The translations under genes were made by a program, and so were the position numbers. This document shows positions 35,201 to 43,415 of a stretch of DNA of 64,000 nt, piece after piece. Within the stretch, counting starts at the first letter, position 1. Every line of letters begins with the position of its first letter. The notes beneath the pieces are model-generated. The model saw nothing but the letters and a program-made list of their open reading frames with translations, was not told where the DNA came from and did not search any database. This stretch comes from CAYUHK01 sp964475165 (GTDB lineage: Bacteria; Verrucomicrobiota; Kiritimatiellia; JAAZAB01). The DNA is taken from NCBI GenBank assembly GCA_964475165.1, contig CAYYVN010000001.1, positions 124,001-188,000 of the forward strand, written 5' to 3'.

Positions 35201-37979
35201 GATTTATGAAGACCCTGATACTGACCGGGTGGCTTTTATTTCCAGCGGTCTCAAGGTGGTCTTTTCCGATGCTTCCCTGCAATTGGCTAATGTCCAGCGC
35301 GCTTATCTCCTGAATCCTCCCGCGCCCGATGCGCATGAAAAGGCGGGCCAGCATTTCCAGGAACAATATGCCGGCCGTGGTTGGGATATCGATGGGCCGG
35401 CTACTGAATACTTGCGCCAAGCCCGCGCGGCCGATGATCAACAGGCGCTTGCTTTGGGAGAGCCCGCCGGCAGCCTGCGTTTCATCCCCCAGGCACCCTA
35501 TCAGGCCGCCGGTGACCTTTGGTTTCTGGCGGATATGGTTTTAAGAAGATTCCATACCCTCAAAATTGGGGTGGCCGATATTTTAGAAAAGCATGCCACG
35601 GCCCGCGACCTGATTTTGGATGGCTATCGAGCTTTGGATGAATACCGTTATGGAGCTGCCGATCGGGCCTTCCGGGTGGCACATGCCATAGAAGCCAAGA
35701 ACCTCAAATACCTGCTCAAGACCCAGCGCGGCACGATGGGCGGCGTTGTTTTCTATATGTTGCTTATTCTGCCGTTTGCGATTTTTATGGAACGCTTATT
35801 TATCGGCGCGGCAAATATCTATTATCGGCTGACCGGTTTTGCGGTGATGGCCATCATTTGCATCTGGGTTCTGGCGATGGTGCATCCCGCCTTTCGCGCC
35901 ACAGTCTCGGGGAGCATTTCGGTTACTTCGCTGCTGGGCATTCACGCCTTCGCCATCATGATCGCCGCCTTATGGATTATTCTCTATATCCAAGGGCGCT
36001 TTGCGCATGCCATGACCCTCATTCGGCGCCAGACCCAAGGCCATTTCGAGAGCGATATCAAACGCTCGCAGGCCTTCGGCGCCGGCATCACGATAGGCCT
36101 TTCTAACCTGCGGCGCCGCCCTTTGCGCACGGGCTTGACGGTGCTCGTGATCAGCTTGCTTACTTTTTCAATCCTCTCCTTTACTTCCGTGACCAGCCGT
36201 TTAGGCATTTATGAGCGTAACCTGCCCGAGCTGGCCCCCTATGATGGCCTCTTGGTACACCATGAAGATTGGGAGCAATTCGAGGATGTATCCCTGCCAT
36301 TCCTGCGCGAATTCTGGCTGGCCGAATCTCCGGAACGCATCCCCGGCGTGCGTATTGCTGAACGGGTCTATGGCCGTTTCTGGCATAGTTATCCGCAATC
36401 TTTTGGAGTGGAAGAAACCCTGGCCAAGGTGATTCGCGCCGATAACGGGTGCGTGGCCACCGTGGGCGGCTTCATGGGATTGAGCCCTGAAGAGCCCTAT
36501 GCTTTACCGGCTTTCAGCGCCGCGCTGGAAACCTTCGTCGCTGACCAAATCCATACTCAACGCTGGTTTGCGGCCGCCGATGAGCCGGCCGTATTGATTC
36601 CCGAAAGCCTGGCCCAAGCCTTGAAGTTTAGCGCGGAGGAGATCAGCGCCGGACGCGCCTATGTTCAGTTCCTGGGCCAGCCTTATCAGGTCTTAGGGAC
36701 CTTCGATGCCTGGAAAATTTCCGCCATTCGTGATCTCGACGGTTATTCGCCCTTGCCCCTGGATTTCTCGCAGCTCAGCCACGAAATTATTGAGCTCCTG
36801 GCGGGCATGCGCTCCCGAGCCGCCGGTGAGCTTGATGACGAACGCGACGAAGCTTCGCCGCTGACGCTGGCGCAACGGATGGATCCGGCCAAACTGCTCA
36901 TCTTCCCCTCCACGACCGCCTTGCGCCTGGGCGGTCAGATCCACTCCCTGGCAGTGGTGGCGCCTTCAGATAAAGAGGCTCAAAAGCAATTCGCCGCCCG
37001 CGCTAGAGATTTTGTGGGCTTGCTCTCCTTCCGCTGTTATCTGGGCTTGGATGGCCAGGCGATCGCCTTGCGGAGCATCACCGAAACCTCCATGAAACGC
37101 ATGGGCGCCATGGTGATCCCCTTGCTGGTGGTGGGCCTGATCGTTTTAAATACCATGATGGGGGCGGTCGCCGAAAGGATGAGAGAAATCAGCACTTATT
37201 CCTCGGTGGGCCTGGCGCCAGCGCATATCGGCGTGCTCTTTCTCTCGGAATCCGCTGTGTTTGCCACGGTGGGCGCGGTGAATGGCTATCTCCTGGGTCA
37301 ATTGGCGGCCTACCTGACGGTGCATTTCAATTGGATGGAAGGCTTGCAGCTTAATTATTCTTCCACCTCGGCCGTGATTTCATCGGTCTTAGTTATGTTG
37401 ATGGTCTTCTTATCCACCATCTGGCCGGCGCGGCGCGCCAGTCAGATGTCGGTGCCGGATGTCACGCGTTCCTGGAACCCAACGCCGCCCAAGGAGGGGC
37501 ATATCTGGCGCTTTGAATTTCCCTTTACGGTTGCCGGCTATGATGCCCAAGGGATGGTGGGCTATGTGGCCCGTTATTTCCGCGATGCCATTGAAGGCGC
37601 CTTAACGGAGTTTTTTGCCGATCATGTGCAGATCCGTACGACGCCGGGCATAGCATCCAGCCCCGCCTATCATCTCTCTGCCCGTATCTGGCTGGCGCCC
37701 TTTGATCTGGGCGTGAGCCAGGATGTGAGTTTGGATTTTCTGCCAACTGGCTCATTCGGAGTCTACGAGGTGCAAATCTCCCTGCGCTTGGTCAGCGGCG
37801 AGCTATCCTCTTGGGTGCGACTCAATAAGCGTTTCCTGACTTTATTGCGCAAGCGTTTCCTGTTATGGCGGGTGGTGCCCCAGAATATCAAGCAGATGAA
37901 TATTGAACTCACACAGGCCCTGGCCGTTATGGATCAAACGAGCCCCATGCCTGATAGCCTGGAGCCATGTAAAACATGA
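32268..37979 (+). CDS. Giant FtsX-type permease fused to a degenerate M28-peptidase-like ectodomain
   Basis: A 1903-residue protein. A signal peptide or first helix (residues about 15-33) leads to an ectodomain with an M28-like fold pattern: NRRTAAWLEEHFRARGL, a PA-domain-like insert (about 220-310), VPTLVLTAFYDSYS (D378), SPGAQTAAGLVALLQ (388-402) and NRVLFLATGGHF. The zinc ligands of M28 enzymes are mostly absent (H to F, bridging D to Q391, the E pair missing). A long soluble middle follows, then three extra helices (about 1158-1243), the first FtsX helix (about 1288-1308), a 300-residue loop and the last three FtsX helices (about 1611-1724) with ERMREISTYSSVGLAP. A soluble tail ends it. 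It overlaps the next gene by ATGA. Confidence 0.78.
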   Translation: MNCFFKKMLVGGWFRRGTILALGLTLCSHSLPAAETLAPLSAADRARIETFLSAPWSWASTADRVVAERYLEDKTLSDHDAQQLQLLAKKAAAYEGLPRADVRQWLVEILERGGHSRQSGAEGNRRTAAWLEEHFRARGLQHVTREALDAGLDSQQIPPLTAASGRIAMDLQPLEEQEAQGQVLKAHKIKYIPADWYQPPALQTVVQKTTVPFRIITAAGAELSLSGLAGHGIYTPTCGSGIQAPLQLLSGKRLQDLDGLPIAGRICVMDLAEAVTLRDFARMMGAVGFIYYRGAVSPTYADLQALCLDDRLPAALADPQDVAQLQAWAHSGQEVLFEGRMALAEVPVWNVWGMVVPDGMDTNLQADVPTLVLTAFYDSYSLVPERSPGAQTAAGLVALLQSMEAVLELKAQGKLENRVLFLATGGHFDRFSGMRAFAFRHARSAKALLATTSPSLANSQFLDLRRQWAQNWEQQNRIRMDLVIALHLTTGTGQCGLFGTDANLGTGNYGKQPLSMALGVRHRYLTSRFTARPTMIGKENVFLRSSLATGQPMPEDLITHEGTDQWQSYQRLGRQVGADSEILAFVGIPSVSIKTIQDYMPTCGTPWDALAQVDDLALAIQARAVEHTVLALAMDGSALLRDWEKDASLKPPADRWSFADWNAAGSAKDLTQSVCGDLVYWDYDKNPIVPTGRAGIQPIIPLLELEQFVRDWSRGGHDPRISSPAAEEEVLLLAEKIIANLAQQLSQMHQLNPSGERGAQLLELIAILAEHRAEKGWFVPQGPGRDLAFEEFLQRRMNQVLAIDRRLQRERSGLQLAYQTAQLGVIFTWPTPYNENEIIFTHPAILPRGQQGSAGTEWVDQFYYYMHPVQQQLYNSVTLYPFALDEAGNVCMGYSSQMRADFPNQFQMYWFPLHTVRVLVDYCRTLTLPGLIDPNTLARYGALVPQRPQGLPSTEAALPFGYYGTVPGKGVVCVPRRQIYEDPDTDRVAFISSGLKVVFSDASLQLANVQRAYLLNPPAPDAHEKAGQHFQEQYAGRGWDIDGPATEYLRQARAADDQQALALGEPAGSLRFIPQAPYQAAGDLWFLADMVLRRFHTLKIGVADILEKHATARDLILDGYRALDEYRYGAADRAFRVAHAIEAKNLKYLLKTQRGTMGGVVFYMLLILPFAIFMERLFIGAANIYYRLTGFAVMAIICIWVLAMVHPAFRATVSGSISVTSLLGIHAFAIMIAALWIILYIQGRFAHAMTLIRRQTQGHFESDIKRSQAFGAGITIGLSNLRRRPLRTGLTVLVISLLTFSILSFTSVTSRLGIYERNLPELAPYDGLLVHHEDWEQFEDVSLPFLREFWLAESPERIPGVRIAERVYGRFWHSYPQSFGVEETLAKVIRADNGCVATVGGFMGLSPEEPYALPAFSAALETFVADQIHTQRWFAAADEPAVLIPESLAQALKFSAEEISAGRAYVQFLGQPYQVLGTFDAWKISAIRDLDGYSPLPLDFSQLSHEIIELLAGMRSRAAGELDDERDEASPLTLAQRMDPAKLLIFPSTTALRLGGQIHSLAVVAPSDKEAQKQFAARARDFVGLLSFRCYLGLDGQAIALRSITETSMKRMGAMVIPLLVVGLIVLNTMMGAVAERMREISTYSSVGLAPAHIGVLFLSESAVFATVGAVNGYLLGQLAAYLTVHFNWMEGLQLNYSSTSAVISSVLVMLMVFLSTIWPARRASQMSVPDVTRSWNPTPPKEGHIWRFEFPFTVAGYDAQGMVGYVARYFRDAIEGALTEFFADHVQIRTTPGIASSPAYHLSARIWLAPFDLGVSQDVSLDFLPTGSFGVYEVQISLRLVSGELSSWVRLNKRFLTLLRKRFLLWRVVPQNIKQMNIELTQALAVMDQTSPMPDSLEPCKT

Positions 37980-40024
37980 TGAAAGTTGATCAAAATAAGC
38001 AGGCCACCGCAGCAGAATCGGCCGCGGCAGATTCCTACGAGGTCGTAGACCCCAACGCTCCTTTCGAGAACGGCTTCACCTGGAAATGCGTGGCCGCTTT
38101 GTTGTTTGTAAGCATCTTCATGCTGCCGGTCTCTATTCTGCTGGGTTATACCACCGGTAGCGGGATCGGCTCGGCGGTGGACTGGATGGTGGTCATTGTT
38201 TTCTTGGAGCTTGCCAAGCGCGCTTTGGTGCGCATGAAAACCCAAGAGATCATGATGATCTATTGGATTGCCGCCGCCGGCTTGGGTAGCGGGTACGGCG
38301 TCTGGATTTGGAATCAGTATCTTATTCAATCGCCCCAAGCCGCCGGCATTCGTCACTGGATCCCCGCCTGGGTGGTGCCCAGCCCCGATCAATTCCCCGA
38401 GTTATTCGCGCAGCGCACATTTTTCCATCCAGCCTGGTTATTTCCTTTTTGGACCGGTTTGGTTGGCGCCGGGCTCGGCTTGGTCTATTCCTTTATGTCC
38501 GGCTATATTAAGTTTCGGATTTTCAGCGATATAGAAAAACTGCCTTTTCCCCTGGCTAAGGTGCAGGCTTTTGGGGCCACCGCTCTGGCCGAAAGCTCGG
38601 CCGGCAAGGAGACCTGGCGTTGGCGGATGTTTTCGGCTGGCGCCATGATCGGCCTGGTTTGGGGTGCCATCAACACCGGTATACCCATCATCGGCGGGCT
38701 CTTCTGGTCGCCACCGCCCATGCTGATCAAGATTCCCTTTTGGGATTTTACGGATACCTTAACCAGCCTGGGCGTTTACGCCGTGCCCCTGGCGGTCACC
38801 ATTAGTGTGGGCTCCTTTATGTCGGGCTGGATCCTGCCGTGGCGCCTGGTGCTGGGCTGGTTTTTTGGCAGTGTATGTACGGTGATTGCCTTCCCGATCT
38901 TATATCGCTACGGCATCTTGAAGCATTGGGAAACCGGGTTCGGCGCGCTGGCCACCGGTCTGGTGAACAGTATTGACTTCACCATTTCCTTTCAAGCCGG
39001 CAAGGGCCTGCTGGTGGCCTTGGTGGGCATTATCAGTATATTGCAGATTGCCAAGACGCGGCGCTCCCAAGATCGGGAGCAGCGCCTCAAAGGCGGCGCG
39101 GCGGCTGCAGAAAAAATACGCGCATCTCATGCCCTGCCCAAAAACCGCGGTGATATACCCCTGTGGGCCGCTTTCCTGATCTGGTTGATCGCAGCATTAT
39201 TGACGGTGTCTTTTACCTGGTGGCTCCTGAATCATAAACTGCTGCCAGGCGAAATCGGCGTGGGATTGCCGGCCCTCCTTTTCTTCGCCTTCATCCTTTC
39301 GCCGCTCTTTCAATATGTCAATGGTCGCTTGGATGCCTATATGGGATCGGGCGCGCTGACGCTGCCCTTTATGAATGAGGCCTGTATTTACCTGACGGGC
39401 GCCAAGGGCGCGCGCGTCTGGTTTGCGGGGCTGGGCCTGAACCTGGGTGGCGGTTCCGCCACGACTTTCAAGCATATGGAATTAACGCGCACGCGCTTCA
39501 CCAGTTACTATAAAATGCATGTGGTTGTTCTGCTGGTTTTAACGGTGGTCGGCTTCTTCCAGTATGCCTTGATCTGGAAGATGGGGCCTATTCCCAGCGA
39601 TATTTATCCTTACATTCAGCGCTATTGGCCTTTCACGCTTATCCAACAGATCATGTGGGTTAAAACCACCATCCCCGGTGAGGCGGGCATGGCCAATCTC
39701 CTGACTCTTTTCTTGCATCCTAATATTATCCTTGCCGGCTTTATCACCGGCGTGGTGCTGGTATCTCTGCTCCGTGTTTTTCGCATGCCCATGGTGTTTT
39801 TCTATGGGTTTGTGGTGGCCATGGGCGCGCCGAATATTTGCGACCGCCTCTTCTTGATTGCCGGCGCGCTCATGACCCGCTATCTGATGGCACCGCGTCT
39901 GGGTGAAGCCAAATGGCAAGCTTATGCTGCGCTCCTGATAGCGGGTTTCGGTGCCGGCGGCGGCTTGGCCGGTTTGTTCTGCGTGGGTTTCTCGATGCTC
40001 TGGAAAGCGGCCACCGGCGGCTAG
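37976..40024 (+). CDS. OPT-like polytopic transporter (DUF6784/DUF6785 type)
   Basis: A 682-residue membrane protein with about 14 helices. It has oligopeptide-transporter-like features: LPVSILLGYTTGSGIG near the start, KLPFPLAKVQAFGATALAE in the middle (compare the helix-capping YP-x-A-x-A loop of OPT proteins), a MSGWILPWRLVLGWFFGS segment, and a second half with NGRLDAYMGSGALTLPFMNEA. Its start overlaps the stop of the giant FtsX gene (ATGA), so they are coupled. It lacks the coiled-coil insert of the 29792 protein but shares its general architecture. Substrate is unknown. Confidence 0.65.
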   Translation: MMKVDQNKQATAAESAAADSYEVVDPNAPFENGFTWKCVAALLFVSIFMLPVSILLGYTTGSGIGSAVDWMVVIVFLELAKRALVRMKTQEIMMIYWIAAAGLGSGYGVWIWNQYLIQSPQAAGIRHWIPAWVVPSPDQFPELFAQRTFFHPAWLFPFWTGLVGAGLGLVYSFMSGYIKFRIFSDIEKLPFPLAKVQAFGATALAESSAGKETWRWRMFSAGAMIGLVWGAINTGIPIIGGLFWSPPPMLIKIPFWDFTDTLTSLGVYAVPLAVTISVGSFMSGWILPWRLVLGWFFGSVCTVIAFPILYRYGILKHWETGFGALATGLVNSIDFTISFQAGKGLLVALVGIISILQIAKTRRSQDREQRLKGGAAAAEKIRASHALPKNRGDIPLWAAFLIWLIAALLTVSFTWWLLNHKLLPGEIGVGLPALLFFAFILSPLFQYVNGRLDAYMGSGALTLPFMNEACIYLTGAKGARVWFAGLGLNLGGGSATTFKHMELTRTRFTSYYKMHVVVLLVLTVVGFFQYALIWKMGPIPSDIYPYIQRYWPFTLIQQIMWVKTTIPGEAGMANLLTLFLHPNIILAGFITGVVLVSLLRVFRMPMVFFYGFVVAMGAPNICDRLFLIAGALMTRYLMAPRLGEAKWQAYAALLIAGFGAGGGLAGLFCVGFSMLWKAATGG

Positions 40025-41010
40025 CGGCTGGCGGCCCTTGGTGGGACTAAGCTGGCTGCGCCGCTAAAAAATTCCTGGGCGGCCGTGCGCAGGGCCGTTA
40101 AATCTCGCGCCCTCTGCACCGCCTTGAAGAGACTATGCCCCCAGACGAAGTTGCGCGCATAATAGGTGGTAAAAATTTTCATCCGGATCAGGGCTTGGCG
40201 CGGTTGAAAATCTTCATAGGTATATTGGCATAAACGTTCCCAGATGGCGGCGTGATCCACCGCCCGCGCTTGATGCCATTGGGCAAAGATCCATGGCTGC
40301 ACGACTGCCTGGCGACCGATCATCAAGCCCGCCGCTGCCGCAAAACAATCAGCGCGGGCTTGAACATAAGCTGGCCCGGTGATATCGCCATTGGCAATCA
40401 ACGGCAGGCGACACTGGGCGGCCACCCATGGTAGCCAGGTGTGTCGCGCCGAACGCTTCAGCTTCTCATCCCGAAACCGCGGATGCAGAGTGAGCGCATC
40501 CACCCCGTGATCTTCCAGTAGCTGTAAGCGCTCACGCAGTTGCTCCGGCCAGCCGGGCTGGTTGTGGCCCAAGCGGATTTTTACGGTCAGCGGTCCGCTA
40601 AAACAACGGCGTATGGTCTGCAGGGTCTGCGCCAGGCGCACGCGATCTTCAAAGAGGAAGGCGCCGGCGCGCAAGGCCTTGATCGCCGGCGCCGGACAGG
40701 CGCAGTTGATATCCAGGCCGGCGGCGCCCCAGGCCGTCAGACGCTCGGCGATAGCCTCGAGGGGTTCAGAGCCATTAATCAGGATTTGATAAAACAGCTG
40801 ACCCTCGTTCGGGCGCTTCTTGACATAAGGTGAGAGAGCGGGATCTTCCCGTAAGAGGGCTTTGGCTGAAAGCATTTCGGTGAATAAGGCTCCATAGCCG
40901 CCAAAATCCGCCAGTAGCCGCCGGAAAGCGCTGTGGGTGATCTCTGCCATCGGCGCGCAAAAGAGAGCCGGTGCGAAGGTGCTCCGGCCTATGGTCAGTG
41001 AGTGGTACAT
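40021..41010 (-). CDS. tRNA-dihydrouridine synthase
   Basis: FMN enzyme that reduces uridines in tRNA D-loops. The 329-residue protein has LFCAPMAEITHSAFRRL, the LFTEMLSAKAL stretch, the catalytic cysteine in LDINCACPAP, a VKIRLGHNQPG strand with the FMN-binding Lys, LTLHPRFR, and the FMN site IANGDITGPA with AGLMIGRQAVVQPWIF. Which Dus subfamily (A, B or C) I cannot tell. Start at 41010 rather than 41034 as the family begins near this point. It converges on the OPT-like gene with a four-base overlap. Confidence 0.9.
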   Translation of the reverse strand: MYHSLTIGRSTFAPALFCAPMAEITHSAFRRLLADFGGYGALFTEMLSAKALLREDPALSPYVKKRPNEGQLFYQILINGSEPLEAIAERLTAWGAAGLDINCACPAPAIKALRAGAFLFEDRVRLAQTLQTIRRCFSGPLTVKIRLGHNQPGWPEQLRERLQLLEDHGVDALTLHPRFRDEKLKRSARHTWLPWVAAQCRLPLIANGDITGPAYVQARADCFAAAAGLMIGRQAVVQPWIFAQWHQARAVDHAAIWERLCQYTYEDFQPRQALIRMKIFTTYYARNFVWGHSLFKAVQRARDLTALRTAAQEFFSGAASLVPPRAASR

Positions 41011-41051
41011 GGCAGGGCGGTTTCTGGGCGCCATTTCCTGTCCGCGGCGTT

Positions 41052-42194
41052 TCAGCGATTGATGTGCAGGGTCTTGGCGGGCGGGAAGCCATTGAAATAA
41101 GTGGAGGAAGCAATGCTATAAGCGCCGATATTGCGCGTGTAGAGCAGATCGCCAAGCTGCAGATTACCCGGCAGCATTTCGGCCATGGAGATCACATCCA
41201 GCGCATCACAGGTAGGGCCGAAGAGCGTGCAAAGCTGGGTGGCCCCCTTCTTGAAAGCCCGCGGATGATAATGGCAATGATCAAAGATGGTGCCGGAGAA
41301 AGTATGATAGACGCCATCATCCAGATAGTAGCACAGCTTGCCGTCACGCACGGCCTTGCCGATGATCTTGGAAACAGCCGTGCCGGCCGTGGCCACCATG
41401 AAGCGGCCCGGTTCAGCCAGGATTTGAATCTCGGGGGGGAAGAGCCGCTCGAGCTCGGCATTGATCTTGCGCGCTAAGTTACGAAAGGGCTGTACCTCTT
41501 CATCATAGGGCGCCGGAAAACCGCCGCCGATATCCAGTAGGAACATTTTGGTGTAGCCGCGCGCGCGGGCTTCCTGAAAGACATTGGCAGCCAGGTTGAG
41601 CGCTTGTACATAGTTATCGAAGTTGGTCGTTTGACTGCCCACATGGAAGCTCAAACCCTCCACCGTGAGCCCCGCCCGATCAGCTTCCAAAATCAGGTCC
41701 ACGGCCACGCCCGATTCCGCTCCGAACTTGGAAGATAGCTCCACCATGGCCCCGGTATTGGGCACCTTGAGACGCAAGACCAACCCGGAATGGGGCGCAT
41801 ATTTTTTGATCTTTTTGATTTCTTCGGAGTTATCGTAGGTGACCAAGGCTTTGTAGCGATCGAGCTCGCGCAGGGTTTCGTTGGCTTTGATGGGATGGGC
41901 ATAGATGATCTTATCCCAAATCCAATCCTGGCGTTGCGGCGCCGGCAGGTCTTTGATCAATTCATAGACAATCAAAAATTCCGGCATGGAGGCCACATCG
42001 AAACTGGCCCCGGCCTCATAGAGCGTTTTGACGATGGCTGGGTCGGGATTGGCCTTGACCGCGTAGTAGGCCTGCACGCGTGGCAGATATTTCTTGAAGG
42101 TGGCATAATTCTGGCGGATGACGGCATGATCCATCACGCAGAGCGGGGTGCCATGCTGCCGCGCCAGCTTTTGCAATAATTGTAAAGAAGCCAT
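41052..42194 (-). CDS. Ornithine/lysine decarboxylase, fold type III
   Basis: PLP enzyme that makes putrescine or cadaverine. The 380-residue protein has the PLP lysine in AYYAVKANPDP, FDVASMPEF, LSFHVGSQT, LDIGGGFPAPY, the phosphate-binding EPGRFMVA, and the active-site cysteine and aspartate of the second subunit in LFGPTCDALDVIS. These match eukaryotic-type ornithine decarboxylases; substrate preference is not resolved by sequence alone. AAGG precedes the ATG by seven bases. It follows the GH130 gene by ten bases on the same strand, so the two share a transcript. Confidence 0.9.
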   Translation of the reverse strand: MASLQLLQKLARQHGTPLCVMDHAVIRQNYATFKKYLPRVQAYYAVKANPDPAIVKTLYEAGASFDVASMPEFLIVYELIKDLPAPQRQDWIWDKIIYAHPIKANETLRELDRYKALVTYDNSEEIKKIKKYAPHSGLVLRLKVPNTGAMVELSSKFGAESGVAVDLILEADRAGLTVEGLSFHVGSQTTNFDNYVQALNLAANVFQEARARGYTKMFLLDIGGGFPAPYDEEVQPFRNLARKINAELERLFPPEIQILAEPGRFMVATAGTAVSKIIGKAVRDGKLCYYLDDGVYHTFSGTIFDHCHYHPRAFKKGATQLCTLFGPTCDALDVISMAEMLPGNLQLGDLLYTRNIGAYSIASSTYFNGFPPAKTLHINR

Positions 42195-42204
42195 TACGAG
42201 CCTT

Positions 42205-43149
42205 TTATAATGCTGGCCGGGAATCTTCGAGACAAAAGCGGACCAGATCGTTGATTTGGGCTGTGCCGACGCACATGACTTTATCCGAGCCACCCCAATA
42301 GATCTTCACTGTGCCATCCTCTTCCGGAATAGCGCCGCAAGTGAAGACTACATTATGCACATAGCCGATCATTTCCCATAAATCTTCCGGAGTCAGAATC
42401 CAGCGATTGCCCACGGCCACCACCCGCCGGGGATCTTCGGCATCATGCAGGGCGATGCCCAGGCGGTAGACGCGGCCCTCGGCCGTCGGGAAAACACCAT
42501 GATAGATATTGATGTAATATTTATCGAAACGGAAGGGCGGCGCGCCCGGGCCGATATACTCGCCATCCCAGTGATAGGGCACCGGCCGGATGAGCTCCTT
42601 CCAGTTGCCCCAATGCACGAGATCGCTGGATTCCGCCGACCAGATAGCGCGTGTGGTGCCGTCGGCGGTTACATTGGGGCGGAATAAAGCCAGGTATTTG
42701 CCTTTGAATTTTTCGGGAAAGAGCGCGCAGTTGCGAAAGCCCAAGGGCGTGATCATGGCCAGGCGCTCCACCGTTTGCCAATCCTCCGTGCGCGCCAGGC
42801 CGATCCGCACACCCAAGCCGGAATAACAGCTATAGGTGATATAATAAACGCCATCCAGCAGGGTGACGCGCGGATCTTCCAGGCTTTTTTCGTAACGGGC
42901 ATAGTCGCCCTCGGCGCAAGGCACCATGAAGGGCGTCGGGCGCGGATTGAAATTAAAACCATCCTGGCTTTCGGCCAAGCCCAGAATGGAAAGGCCCGTG
43001 GAGCGATGCGCCCGGAAGAGCATCAGGTATTTATCGCCCTGTTTGATGGCGGCGGCATTGTGCACAGTGTGCACCGGATAGGGGATCTGGGCTTTGGTTA
43101 AAATCGGGTTCTTGCTATAGCGTTGGATGGGTGCGTCTGTTTTAGTCAT
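42205..43149 (-). CDS. GH130 family glycoside phosphorylase
   Basis: A 314-residue five-bladed propeller protein. It has HNAAAIKQGDKYLMLFRAH, the GH130 signature KSLEDPRVTLLDG, and later WDGEYIGPGAPP and YYINIYHGV. GH130 enzymes phosphorolyse or hydrolyse beta-mannosides, giving mannose 1-phosphate. Which linkage is used cannot be read here. Start at 43149 has AGAATGAGAG ahead and fits the family; a longer frame runs upstream without a ribosome site. A promoter with an inverted repeat lies 75-130 bases upstream. It is followed at ten bases by the decarboxylase gene, an unusual pairing. Confidence 0.87.
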   Translation of the reverse strand: MTKTDAPIQRYSKNPILTKAQIPYPVHTVHNAAAIKQGDKYLMLFRAHRSTGLSILGLAESQDGFNFNPRPTPFMVPCAEGDYARYEKSLEDPRVTLLDGVYYITYSCYSGLGVRIGLARTEDWQTVERLAMITPLGFRNCALFPEKFKGKYLALFRPNVTADGTTRAIWSAESSDLVHWGNWKELIRPVPYHWDGEYIGPGAPPFRFDKYYINIYHGVFPTAEGRVYRLGIALHDAEDPRRVVAVGNRWILTPEDLWEMIGYVHNVVFTCGAIPEEDGTVKIYWGGSDKVMCVGTAQINDLVRFCLEDSRPAL

Positions 43150-43224
43150 GGCGCTCTCATTCTGGATGTTATTCTCTACAGGGCTCAATCGGCCGCTCGG
43201 CCGTCTATGGCTAGTCCGGGGCTC

Positions 43225-43278
43225 AATGTGTCGCATGCCGGCCTGGCTGTCAATATTTTTAATCAATTTAGCCAGGCC
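43225..43278 (-). promoter_or_regulatory. Promoter with overlapping inverted repeat upstream of the GH130 gene
   Basis: On the minus strand TTGACA (43253-43248) is followed after 17 bases by CACATT (43230-43225). An inverted repeat, GGCCTGGCT (43240-43248) and AGCCAGGCC (43270-43278), with 21 AT-rich bases between, straddles the -35. Nine of nine bases pair. A repressor bound there would block the promoter, so an operator is plausible. The remaining gap to the efflux operon's end (43279-43415) shows nothing recognisable. Confidence 0.45.
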
Positions 43279-43415
43279 GCGCGGCTGATGATCCTTTGCG
43301 TCGACCATCCGGCTTAAGCGGTGGCCGGCCGGAGGAATCGGTGCTTTTTGATCCGTCCCGCCGGCCCGGCCAAGCTGGCCGCCGCACCCAGGCAGGAGAA
43401 CGCGCCCCGCAAGCC

